A DNA stretch of 27,365 nt. Source: Chara braunii. Its lineage: Eukaryota > Streptophyta > Charophyceae > Charales > Characeae. This document shows positions 8,088 to 16,150 of the stretch, in pieces. The notes below the pieces were generated by a model. It was given only the letters and a program-made list of their open reading frames with translations. It was not told the DNA's origin and searched no databases. The stretch lies in assembly GCA_003427395.1 (NCBI GenBank), contig BFEA01000491.1, forward strand, positions 118,641-146,005, in the 5' to 3' direction. How positions within the stretch are numbered: the stretch's first letter is position 1; every line of letters starts with the position of its first letter. A program made the position numbers and the translations under genes.

Positions 8088-8403
8088 CGGCCTGATAACT
8101 CAACTCTTGAAAATAGAAAGTCCCTCAAGGGTTCTGCCAAGGACACACTAGAAAATGCACAAGTTGTGGGCAGCCAGGCTGGGGTTTCCAACCTTTTTTT
8201 TTTTTTTTTTTTTTTTTTTACAGGTTTCCAATCTTTCAAGAGCAGCTGCTCTTGAAAGAAAAGGGGATTCAAGAGGTTGCCACTCTGACAGCTCTCAGGC
8301 TTGACTGCCGCAAGTTTCAAGAGAGGCTGTGTGGCCATGCAGGCAGCAGCTGTGCTCTTGAAACTCTTCAAAATGAGTTTTCAAGAGGGGTCTGGTGAGG
8401 CCC
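8088..8403. mobile_element. Diverged TCAAGAG-word element of the same superfamily
   Basis: The right end, read in reverse, is GGGCCTCACCAGACCCCTCT followed by TGAAAAC. The left end is CGGCCTGATAACTCAACTCT followed by TGAAAA. CTGACAGCT occurs at about 8285, and the word TCAAGAG/CTCTTGA is repeated at least seven times in both orientations. An internal poly-T of about 27 bp (8193-8219) is probably a later insertion. No clean target duplication is visible, and the spacing of internal motifs does not match the intact members, so membership is probable, not certain. Confidence 0.5.
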
Positions 8404-8688
8404 TGCAATGGGCAGTGAAGTTGGGTAGAATAGCCCAAAGAAGAAAATAAAAAATGTAGAAACGCCAGTGGAGCCCGCACTTCTTGGAGGAATTCCTCGA
8501 AGCATGGGCAGTGGAGCACAAGCCTTGGCTTATCAGAATCTGTGCATGCATTTGACCGCAATTAGGACCGGAATAGAACGGCCGGTCTGAACACACGAGC
8601 GTGGGTAGCTTAAGCCGTATGTGGATGTGCTCATATAGTCCGTAGAATAGACTACTGTAGCATTCAGGCAGAACAATTTGACGTCTCC

Positions 8689-8792
8689 GTCTTCAGCCGA
8701 ATAGAGCGCCCGGCGGTCGTTATAGCGGTATTTGGGGCGATTTTCAGTCCAGATGCTGCCGTAATGAACGGGCGTTCTATTTGCGTGAAGAC
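8689..8792. mobile_element. Foldback MITE, CGAATAGAACG family, copy 1
   Basis: The outer arms GTCTTCAGCCGAATAGAGCG and CGTTCTATTTGCGTGAAGAC are near-complementary. The interior contains GGTCGTTATAGCGG and the phrase TTTTCAGTCCAGATGC, which recurs in reverse at about 11427-11445. It has no coding capacity. Confidence 0.7.
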
Positions 8793-9173
8793 AGTCCCGT
8801 CCTTATCGAGTGAGATGCTAATGCTACCTTCTGTAGGCTCGACCAACAGGATTTGACCTCAATTACAGTCAAGGCGTGCTCACATGAGGACTTCCTGGAC
8901 GCAGGTGTTGTCCACATTCAACTGAGAAAGTCCTACTATGAGCAGTTGCTACATGTACATGAGGGAAAAAAAATATATATATATATATAAAGAAGATTGA
9001 GACAAGAATACAGATTAGTAAAGAAAAAGAAATAAGAAAAAAAAAACACTCATGCCCTCCTCCGTCTGGCTTTTCCCACTGCATCTAGCAGTGATTTCAG
9101 TCAGATACAGGTTGACAATCTCATGCCACCACCCACAATTCGGCATTTTTTTGGTAAAAAACCACTGTAGAAT

Positions 9174-9175
<2 letters not shown>
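8793..9175. other. No gene; spacer with AT and TA simple repeats
   Basis: A short AT repeat lies at 8972-8990. No gene is recognised. Confidence 0.55.

Positions 9176-9226
<51 letters not shown>
9176..9226. repeat. (CA)n microsatellite
   Basis: About 50 bp of CA dinucleotides. Confidence 0.95.
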
Positions 9227-9229
<3 letters not shown>

Positions 9230-9590
9230 CTCTTTTTTTTGTTCGATCATTGATCGAGGTGACATTCCACTCAGAGCATATTAAACACACTCGGGCGCAT
9301 GGCCCACTTGTCATGAGAAGTTTTTTTTCTTTTTTCTTTTTTTTCCTAGCAAGTTCCAGCTTAAATATTATAAGTAAGTAATAAAATGAGGCCGGGGGGA
9401 ATCCCTCAACATCTCAACGGTTAAGAAGGTTTAGCTACTGATCCCACAATCGTTAGTAAAGGTACTTTCAGACCAAAAAAAAAAGGATCCCACACGTTTC
9501 GGCGGCGGGCCGGCCTTCAAAATAATTCGGATGTTTCTTCTCTGGCCCTCCTTCGTGGCTGTTTCTTCTCCGTCGGGGCCTCCTTCGTGG
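9227..9590. other. No gene; spacer
   Basis: No gene recognised. The segment has short pyrimidine and A tracts (9319-9342, 9475-9485) and a short GC-rich patch (9496-9516) with CCGGCC palindromes. Confidence 0.5.
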
Positions 9591-9840
9591 CAGCGAGAGA
9601 GAGAGAGAGAGAGAGAGTCGTGGCGGGTTCCGTGAATGAATGGTCAAAAGTGACCGACCCCCTCCCCCTCCCCCTCCCCCTCCCCCTCCCCGTGAAAGTA
9701 GGCCGCTGTGCAGAAATTTCTTTTTTTGTTTCTGTTGTCGTTGGCCGTTCGATGTCCGCAGAGATGACGTTGTTTTTTCTTTTTTTGCAGAGATGACGTT
9801 GTTTTTTCTTTTTATGTTTTTTTTTTTTTTTTTTTTTTAA
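9591..9840. repeat. Cluster of simple repeats and a local tandem duplication
   Basis: In order: (GA)n at 9594-9617, (CCCCCT)n at 9657-9691, a duplicated unit of about 30 bp beginning GCAGAGATGACGTTG (about 9757 and 9787), and poly-T ending near 9839. The apparent 135-residue minus-strand frame is built from these repeats. Confidence 0.8.
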
Positions 9841-10327
9841 TTCTCTTCTATGTCCGCAGATGATCTCGGCACCGAGTGCAACTGGGCAACATTCGTGGAG
9901 AGGTTCCTTGTCCGTCGAGTCCATGCCAGTGGGATCCGAATTAATTCGTTCGTTCTTACGAACCGCTCGGTGGACTTTCCGGCTTTTTTCTTAAAAACGC
10001 TGTGTGGGATAAAAAGCCCCCTTAGTTCTGCTCTGTTTTTTTTTTTTTTTTTTTTTTTTCCTGATTTAGAGTATTATACATGGGTCTCTTCCATCCGATC
10101 TGACAAAAACTAACGACTACAGTGTGAACATATATTATGGCCCAGCGACACGACTCACAAAATGTGAAAAAATGGCCAGTGCATCTTCCCGCAGACGGTC
10201 GAAAAATTCATCAGACAGTATGGACAGGAAGCAGATGTATCTTGCCACCATTTGTGTGCATATGCACTCCCGATTTTCTCGTTTCGTGTGTAGAGTGCCT
10301 GCGGAGGCCAATAAAAAAATACTCCAA
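9841..10327. other. No gene; spacer
   Basis: A poly-T tract lies at 10037-10059. Short open frames show no recognisable domain. Confidence 0.5.
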
Positions 10328-10439
10328 CCAACTGGAGCCTACCTTCTTCCCCCGAATAGAACGTGGACCGAAAGATACCGCAAATGCAGCTATAATGACC
10401 GTACGTTCTATTCGGGGGAAGAAGGTAGGCTCCAGTTGG
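10328..10439. mobile_element. Foldback MITE, CGAATAGAACG family, copy 2
   Basis: Near-perfect 35-bp arms, starting CCAACTGGAGCCTACCTTCT and continuing through CCCCCGAATAGAACG, pair with the right arm ending CCAGTTGG. The centre contains GCTATAATGACC, equivalent to GCTATAACGACC in copy 1 read in reverse. It has the best-preserved arms of the three copies. Confidence 0.8.
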
Positions 10440-10505
10440 GACACCTACGAGCTGTTAAAACTTGAAATGCGTTCGAAGTCCAACGGAATCTGATGAGTGA
10501 AATGA

Positions 10506-10601
10506 TTTGCCTACGGTTTACCGGGCAGTTCTGTTTGTGACGATATATATCTATATATATATATCGTCACAAACAGAACTGCCCGGTAAACCGTAGGCAA
10601 A
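10506..10601. repeat. Perfect palindrome with (AT)n centre
   Basis: The arms start TTTGCCTACGGTTTACCGGG, continue to GTTTGTGACG, and match exactly on the other side of an ATAT/CTATAT centre. The arms are about 45 bp with no mismatch that I can see. It may be a minimal foldback transposon or a very recent inverted duplication. Confidence 0.9.
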
Positions 10602-10830
10602 GAGAGAGAAGAGGACAACAAACGAGGGGCTGTGACAAACTGTTTATATATACGATATATATATCTGTGTGTGTGTGAGTGTGTGTTGAGAGTATGGAGC
10701 AACGCCGAGGGTTGAACCGACCAACATCACGCATCATTGAGACGACTTCGCGAGAGCACTGAGAGGTGAGGACAGACAGATCACATCACATCACGTATCG
10801 AATGAATAACTTGTCCACTCGTACATACGA
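10602..10830. other. No gene; spacer with short GT repeats
   Basis: A TGTGTGTGTG stretch (about 10663-10687) and short repeated ATCACATCAC words lie here. I see no gene. Confidence 0.5.
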
Positions 10831-10832
10831 AA

Positions 10833-10864
<32 letters not shown>

Positions 10865-10865
10865 C
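10831..10865. repeat. (AAGGTC)n short tandem repeat
   Basis: Five to six copies of AAGGTC in a row. Confidence 0.9.
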
Positions 10866-10997
10866 GATACGTCAAAAAAATAATTATCGTGAAACAACAC
10901 AATCGAGGTCGCCGAGAACGTGAGAACAAGACTACTGCGCCTTCGACGAACCCCTATGCTGGCATCTCCCCGACTAGTTTCGCCCCGTGCCAGCCGA

Positions 10998-11001
<4 letters not shown>

Positions 11002-11066
<65 letters not shown>

Positions 11067-11083
11067 CATCTATCTATCTATCT
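11002..11083. repeat. (CT)n followed by (ATCT)n microsatellite
   Basis: About 60 bp of CT dinucleotides, then CCATC/ATCT tetranucleotides grading into TATATA. Confidence 0.95.
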
Positions 11084-11397
11084 ATATATATAGTTATAAA
11101 TATAAATATCGTCAATATAAACCGGTCTTCTCCTCATATATGGGGGACAGGCGTAATCACGACGCTATTCTCCTGTCTCAATATTTGTTTTTTTCTCGCC
11201 TCCCACTAGCTACGCACCCACCGCACGTTATCTACCATTACCACTATCTTAGACGTTACAGTCTTTTTCTTATTATTTTTTTTTTTTTGTTGGTGGGTGG
11301 CGGAGGGAGGGAGGGAGGAAATACTAGGTGGCACTGAATGGAGAGGTGGTGACTTGGCCCATGGTTCCCCTGATCCACCCGTTCACGAGCTTCCTAC
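11084..11397. other. No gene; spacer
   Basis: No gene recognised. A T-rich then G-rich patch (11262-11320) is low complexity. Confidence 0.5.
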
Positions 11398-11504
11398 CTT
11401 CTTCAAGCGACGAGAGCGGATGGTCGTTAACGCTGCATCTGGACTGAAAACTCCTCTAAAGACAGATATAATGACGCGGGCCTCGTTATTTTCGGGTAAA
11501 AGAC
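11398..11504. mobile_element. Foldback MITE, CGAATAGAACG family, copy 3 (diverged)
   Basis: The segment aligns in reverse to copy 1: CTTCTTCAAGCGACGAGAGC, then GTCGTTAACGCTGCATCTGG, then ACTGAAAACTC, GATATAATGACGCGGG and TTTTCGGGTAAAAGAC. The arms are no longer well paired, so it is an older copy. Confidence 0.6.
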
Positions 11505-11600
11505 CGTTGCTAGCTCAGCTAGCGGCATAACTGCACTTACATCTGGCGCTTATTGCGCTGTTTTCCTTTTTCTTTTTTGTTTTTCGAATCCTGGCCTCGA

Positions 11601-11602
11601 TG

Positions 11603-11647
<45 letters not shown>
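11601..11647. repeat. (ATT)n microsatellite
   Basis: About 15 copies of the trinucleotide ATT. An isoleucine-repeat frame on the minus strand is an artefact. Confidence 0.95.
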
Positions 11648-11648
<1 letters not shown>

Positions 11649-11907
11649 CTTCTTCTTGGCGACGACCTTGAGATATCCTCATTGAACTGACCAGATTCAG
11701 CGGATGTTGTTTGAGACCAATAAAATGACTCTCAATTCTAATCTGAAAATGATACATCATATACAGGAAGGGCATACTCACTCTATGACCTTTTTTTTTT
11801 CTTTTTTTTTTGACCATTTCTCGAATTAAGGCCTCGCGACACCAATGTCGAAAACTGCATTTTCGACATTTTCTCCTCGCCACACAGCATGTCGAAATCT
11901 GAGATGC

Positions 11908-12032
11908 TGCGCAGCCAAAGAGCTGCTGGGTCTGTAGAAAAGACCTGCAGACTTTCAGCCTGTAAGCTAAGCTGGATGAGTATTGAGTAATTTGAAGTTG
12001 AATTTTGAGAAAAAAGAAAATAAAAAAAATCC
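11908..12032 (+). mobile_element. A-tailed insertion (SINE-like) in the nest level 1 element
   Basis: Compared with the paralogous element at 12578, about 125-132 bp are extra here. They are bounded by GAGATGC on both sides (11901-11907, 12033-12039), a 7-bp duplication, and end in an A-rich tail (about 12008-12030). Short target duplication plus A tail indicate a retroposon, probably a SINE. I do not recognise a tRNA, 5S or 7SL promoter in it. Confidence 0.65.
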
Positions 12033-12082
12033 GAGATGCAAAAAAAAATCAGGAGCTGTCAGGGAGAGGGTTTCGACACCTC

Positions 12083-12204
12083 GGGCCTCCCTGCACTACT
12101 CTTGAAATGTGCAAAACGAGAGTGAATCTTCCTCTAGAATATGGACAGATACACAGCCATGATTTTCGTCTTTTGTGCATTTCAGTAGTAGTGCAGCGAG
12201 GCCC
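12083..12204. mobile_element. Nested short MITE, 122 bp, in the level 1 element
   Basis: The ends are GGGCCTCCCTGCACTACTCT and the complement ending GTAGTGCAGCGAGGCCC. The duplication is CTC (12080-12082, 12205-12207). The paralogue near 12685-12700 shows the uninterrupted site (CACCTCCTGTCGAGAAGG), so the insertion and its 3-bp duplication are read directly. It shares its interior with the 95-bp element at 6563-6657. Confidence 0.93.
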
Positions 12205-12577
12205 CTCCTGTCGAGAAGGGCTCGTTTCCACTTCAGGCCTGCAACTCGCACATTTTCAACAGTGCTCGGATTGGAATGTCGAAGGGTCTCCCTCCACTAC
12301 TATACAATCTCCGAATTGGGAGAGTTCGGCATAGCTCCACTTACTGTACACTATACACGTGCCAAATAGCTTGGATAGCTGTCAGATATAGGTCGGAGAT
12401 TGCACTCTCCGTCGGTGTATAGTTCCCAGCCTGCAAAAGTCGTTACTCGGATACTCGTCAAAGGAAACCACAGACCCCCTGCGTTTTTGTATGGTGAACC
12501 TCAAGTCTGGACGGACAAATTGCTGTCTTCATGTGCTGTTAGGGTGTTGCGTAGTGAACTCAGGAACTGGAGACTTT

Positions 12578-13395
12578 GGGCCTCGCCACACCAATGTCGA
12601 AAACTGATTTTGGACATTTTCTCCTCGCCACACAGCATGTCGAAAGCCGAGATGCAAAAAAAAATCAGGAGCTGTCAGGGAAAGCGTTTCAACACCTCCT
12701 GTCGAGAAGGGCTCGTTTCCACTTCAGGCCTGCAACTTGGACATTTTCAACAGTCCTCCGATGGGATGTCGAATTCTTGCCCGAATGTAGAAAAAGGGTC
12801 TCGCTCCACTACTATACACTATACAAAATTGTATAGTTCCGCGTCGCTCCACTAACTATACACTATACACGTGAAAACTCCGTTGTATAGGTGTCAGAAA
12901 TCAGCCGTGGATCGTACTCTACATTTGTGTATAGTTCCCAGCTTGCAAAAGTCGTTACTCAGATACTCATCGAAGGGTGGTCGAAGGAGGCTGCCGTTTG
13001 AACACGAAATCGGTTTGAACACGAAATCGGTTCGAACACGAAATCGGATAGTACGCCTGGAGTCTGGGCCGTCAAACTGCTGTCTTGTAGTGCTCTTAGG
13101 GTGTTTTGTAGTGAACTCAGGAATTGGAGAGCTGTATAGCGGATAGTAAGTGGAGCGACGGCGCAGACTATACACGAAATCTCCGTTTTTTGGTACTCTG
13201 ACAGCTATACACGAACTCTCCAAAATTCTGTATAGCGGACAGTGGTGGAGCGAGACCCAAAGAGAACGCACCAACGCTTGTCCTATCTTCACCCCAGTTT
13301 GTCTCTTTTGTGCATACGACTCGTGAGGACATATGTCGAAAATCTCCTGACATATGTCGAATTCGTGATGTTTGGACATTGGTGTGGCGAGGCCC
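12578..13395. mobile_element. Nest level 3: GTCGAAAA-word transposon
   Basis: The ends are GGGCCTCGCCACACCAATGT, perfect on both sides. The duplication is TTT (12575-12577, 13396-13398). It interrupts the level 2 element between GGAACTGGAGAC and GTATAGCAGATAG; the related uninterrupted sequence (GGAATTGGAGAGCTGTATAGCGGATAG) is seen near 13121-13148. It is the same family as the level 1 element. A copy of level 1 thus ended up inside a level 2 element that itself lies in level 1. It is interrupted by the element at 12796-13258. Confidence 0.9.
12796..13258. mobile_element. Nest level 4: CTATAC-word transposon, 463 bp
   Basis: The ends are GGGTCTCGCTCCACTACTAT and the complement ending GGTGGAGCGAGACCC. 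The duplication is AAA (12793-12795, 13259-13261). The empty site (GTCGAAAAAGAGAACGC) is visible at about 13528-13545 in the level 1 element. The left internal end-motif copy is 43 bp in (12844). The right one is 95 bp in (13152-13158), slightly longer than in its relatives. It includes three tandem copies of a 17-bp GAACACGAAATCGG unit (about 13007-13047). This is the youngest layer of the stack, and its internal sequence is intact. Confidence 0.92.
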
Positions 13396-13808
13396 TTTGT
13401 ATAGCAGATAGTAAGTGGAGCGACGCCGGGTTCTATACATTTTTTCGCGGTCTGACAGCTATACGGCAACTATACGAAATTTTGTATAGCCGACAGTAGT
13501 GGAGCGAGACCCGAATTCTTGGCCGAATGTCGAAAAAGAGAACGCACCAAAGCTTGTCCTATCTTCACCCCAGTGTGTCTCTTTTGTGCACAGGACTTGT
13601 GAGTTCCTCACTTCGGCATGCTGTGTGGCGAAGAGGGGTTTTCTGTCGAAAGAGGGAATGTCCAGAATTTCCTGACATATGTCGAATTTCGTGATGTTTC
13701 TACATTGGTGTGGTGAGTCCCTTATGCGTGTCATCCTTGCGCAGGGCCCATGCTAATCTTCTCTGTACCGTTCCAATTTTTACGGATGTCCCGAAGGACA
13801 CACTATGA

Positions 13809-14100
13809 GCTTTTCTACTAAGCTCTGGATGTGATCCCATCCAGATTCATCCACTCCCTGTCGCAATTTGCCGTCCGAGGCATTTTAAAAAGCGCAAAAT
13901 TGGCTCTGGAGTATTCCGACTCCTTCGGCGAAGGAGTTCTTTTCAAGTTGTCGACGACAAATAGCGGCACCTTTCCAGGCAACCCCAACTTTTGGGCCCC
14001 AAGTTTACCCCCTCAACCCTCAAAAGTACCTCCCTCTTTCCAGGATGTCGCCCTTGTGAGGCCTATCTGCGGCTTCTTGGCACCGCTCGGCACCGCTGAA
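13809..14100. other. No gene; flank of the U6 pseudogene
   Basis: No recognisable gene. As upstream sequence of the U6 copy it shows no convincing TATA box or upstream element at the expected distance, which supports pseudogene status. Confidence 0.5.
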
Positions 14101-14656
14101 GGGTCAGATCCCACTACCCTAGATTATTCATTTTTCACCCTCGATTACGAAGATCAACGGTCAGAAATGAACAATAGGGCTAGTTGAAGGGATAATTGGT
14201 AGAAAGAGCCCACGCCAAAACCTTTTCGGTTTTGGCCTCCCAAAGTTCGGTCGTTTGGTGCTACCGGCCCAAACAACTTTCCCTTGGGTGAAAGGTGCCT
14301 TCGCGCCGTGGCCACATCTCCCTGGGTCTATTTTTACCGGTTCAAGAATTTGGCGCTGTTTCTGCGCCAGATTCATGAACCGGTAGGGCCCTTCTTTTTC
14401 AAAATCGCGTACGTGGGCCTCCTTCGATACTTCAGCGTTACCACCGACGGCCTCTTTTACATAAAAATGAATCTGGCGCTATTATGAGCCAGAATCATGA
14501 TCCGGTAGGGCCCTTGGAGAGACGCCTGGGCCTATAGTACCCAACATGCAAGTCATTGGGCCGGTAGTACCAAACGGCTAAAGTTTGGGCGCCCAAAACC
14601 GAAAAGGTTTTGGCGTGGGCGCCTTCTACCGATTATCCCCTAGTTGGATCTGACCC
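14101..14656. mobile_element. Inverted-repeat element ending GGGTCAGATCC
   Basis: The outer ends are GGGTCAGATCC and its complement. Just inside, GGGATAATYGGTAG and CCCACGCCAAAACCTTTTCG repeat in complementary form at both ends. The left arm has an extra 55-60 bp (about 14113-14175) that is itself a small inverted repeat (CCCTAGATTATTCATTT / GAAATGAACAATAGGG), probably a secondary insertion. Internal hairpins include ACCGGTTCA/TGAACCGGT (14336-14384). There is no coding capacity, and I cannot define a target duplication. Confidence 0.75.
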
Positions 14657-14720
14657 TCAGTACCCCCACTCATGGCTATCATATAGTCCTCCGCAAATGG
14701 AGGAAGAACTGATTGACAAA

Positions 14721-14772
14721 GGAAGAGGAAGAGAGGAAGAGAGGAAGAGGAAGAGGAAGAGGAAGAGGAAGA
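14721..14772. repeat. (GAAGAG)n short tandem repeat
   Basis: An imperfect GAAGAG array. Glu/Arg/Gly-Arg repeat frames here are artefacts. Confidence 0.9.
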
Positions 14773-14872
14773 GCAATGTATAGATATAGGGAACAGAGGA
14801 TGCCTGCCTGCTATGCTACCAACATTATGCTGTTTGGCGCGAGCTTCGAGGTTTCTCTCTTGCGCTCGTCTT

Positions 14873-15961
14873 GTTTAGAGCAACCTGGGTTTCGACCCAA
14901 TGATCTGCGCCACATTTTTCAAAAGCAAAATTCGATCCTACCGCGTGTTGCAAACTATGTTTTCTCGGAGCAGATCGGTTCAAAGAAACTGCCAGGACAG
15001 GTTTCGAACCGGGGGTTGGCTTGTGTGACGCGGAAGGGCCCTGACCCCTGGTACCGGTTCGGCTGTGAAACCGCGCGTTCATTGAACGCGGGTTTTTCGT
15101 TCAGAAATTGAACGGAATGCACGCGCGTTCATTGAACGGGACCGAACGCGGAGTTCAATTCCGCGCGGGGGGAAAAAAAAAAAAAAAAAAAAAATCAAAA
15201 AATTCCAAAAAACAAATATGTTATGAAGAAAAATAAAATAAACAACATTTGCCTAAGCATTACATCTAAATTCGTTACCAAATTGGAAAAACAAAATAGA
15301 AAACAAAAAATAAAAAAAAAGTGAAAAAAAAATTGAAATTAGTGAGCGAACACGATTTGACACCGCCATCTTTGGCGATTTTTCATTTTTTTTTGCCTTA
15401 GCAAAATGACTGCAAAATTGAGAGGCATGTACCTCACATCATACAGAACTCATAAAAAAAACTCAGAAAAAAAAAGTTATTTTTAGGCATTAAAATGATT
15501 TTTTTTTTTTTTTTTTAATAAAAAAATTGAACGCCGTTCAATTTTGAATGCGAACGCGCAATCCGCGTTCAAACGCACATTTGAACGCGAACGCGCATTC
15601 ACGGCGTTCAAACAGTTACACAGCGGTTCAGAATAGTCTAGAGTTGCCCGTAAGAACGACGTCAGCTAGAATTTTTGAGTGAATCGAGGGTATTAATAAA
15701 ATGATTAAGGTGTTAGTACTCCCTCCGCACCTTGTGTGCACAGGAAGTCAGGAGCGGACAGGTAGAGGATAGTGGGATGGTTTGTGCTTGAGACGGTGGT
15801 GTCCGCACTGGCACTTAGCGCTGCGCTTCACGATTTTGTCACGAGCAACCATGCTACAGACGATGTATTTTGTACACTGCTAAATTGTGCGACAGCTATT
15901 TGTTGTCTTGTTGTGTCGTGCCATTGGGCATGATTCCATGAGTATGATGTTTCGAATGCTT
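14873..15961 (+). repeat. Left terminal repeat (pseudo-LTR), interrupted
   Basis: It matches 20476-21002 from GTTTAGAGC through TTTCGAATGCTT with scattered substitutions. It is split by a 561-bp insertion at 15063-15623. The first 190 bp contain three tRNA B-box-like motifs in reverse (GGGTTTCGACCC, AATTCGATCC, GGTTTCGAACC), hinting at a tRNA-like ancestry or pol III elements. I found no CTGATGA/GAAA ribozyme core in either repeat. Confidence 0.88.
15063..15623. mobile_element. hAT-like non-autonomous transposon inserted in the left repeat
   Basis: The right terminal repeat gives the empty site, so the 561-bp insertion is read directly. Flanks are CGGTTCGG (15055-15062) and CGGTTCAG (15624-15631), an 8-bp duplication with one later change. 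The ends are CTGTGAAAC and, in reverse, CTGTGTAAC. The subterminal zones on both sides are packed with GTTCATTGAACGCG-type repeats (GAACGCG words in both orientations), and the core is A/T-rich. An 8-bp duplication, short ends and clustered subterminal repeats fit the hAT superfamily. There is no transposase. Confidence 0.75.
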
Positions 15962-16150
15962 TACACCGGGCCCATAACCTGCTAGGAGATGAACCTGGAG
16001 TGGGTGGCGGATGTGATATTACCGAGGAGAATTGTGAAGTGATTGTACCAAGTGAACGGAATCCCGATTGCATATGTAATGCGATTGGGGGAAGGAGTGA
16101 GTAAAGTGTTGTTATAGGAAAGAGCAGCGTGACACTGTGTGCAAGGAAGT

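Larger units (their letters stand above)
12284..13512. mobile_element. Nest level 2: CTATAC-word transposon
   Basis: The left end is GGGTCTCCCTCCACTACTAT and the right end, in reverse, GGGTCTCGCTCCACTACTGT. The duplication is GAA (12281-12283, 13513-13515), and the empty site (ATGTCGAATTCTTG) is visible in the copy near 12767-12780. The internal end-motif copy is 43 bp from the left (AGCTCCACTTAC, 12334) and 84 bp from the right (GGAGCGA, 13417-13423). CTGACA lies at 13452-13457. The word CTATAC/GTATAG recurs throughout. It is interrupted by the element at 12578-13395. Confidence 0.9.
11829..13721. mobile_element. Nest level 1: GTCGAAAA-word transposon inserted in U6
   Basis: The left end is AGGCCTCGCGACACCAATGT followed by CGAAAA. 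The right end, in reverse, is GGGACTCACCACACCAATGT. The target duplication is TTA (11826-11828, 13722-13724). Internal end-motif copies lie about 42 bp inside the left end (CCTCGCCACACAGC) and 85 bp inside the right end (TGTGGCGA, 13624-13631). CTGACA is at 13672-13677. It contains two inserted transposons (12083-12204, 12284-13512) and an A-tailed insertion (11908-12032). Its own sequence aligns with the element at 12578-13395, which serves as its empty-site reference. Confidence 0.9.
11779..13808 (-). pseudogene. U6: U6 snRNA retropseudogene, split by nested transposons
   Basis: On the minus strand the 5' part (13801 down to 13725) begins GTGTCCTTCGGGACATCC and keeps TTGGAACG, ACAGAGA, TTAGCATGG, CCCTGCGC and AAGGATGACACGC. 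The 3' part lies 1.9 kb away (11828 down to 11812: TAATTCGAGAAATGGTC) and matches the 3' end of plant-type U6. The break is the transposon at 11829-13721, flanked by TTA on both sides. The U6 end is followed not by the oligo-U terminator but by poly-A (10 A, G, 11 A; 11811-11791). The whole is flanked by a near-perfect 10-bp direct repeat (11779-11788 and 13799-13808, one mismatch). Poly-A tail plus flanking repeat means RNA retrotransposition, so this is a pseudogene even before the transposon entered. Confidence 0.88.

Noticed and set aside
9449-9470. TTAGTAAAGG, resembling the U5 snRNA loop in reverse
   Set aside because: It is too short, with no flanking stem or Sm site.
10491-10504. CTGATGAGTGAAA, hammerhead-like
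   Set aside because: There is no space for helix II between the two core segments.
13007-13047. Three 17-bp tandem repeats as a possible CRISPR or iteron array
   Set aside because: The units are directly adjacent without spacers, in a eukaryotic transposon; it is an ordinary tandem repeat.
12894-13469. 191-residue minus-strand open frame, the second longest in the window
   Set aside because: It crosses the junctions of three nested non-coding transposons, so it cannot be an inherited gene.
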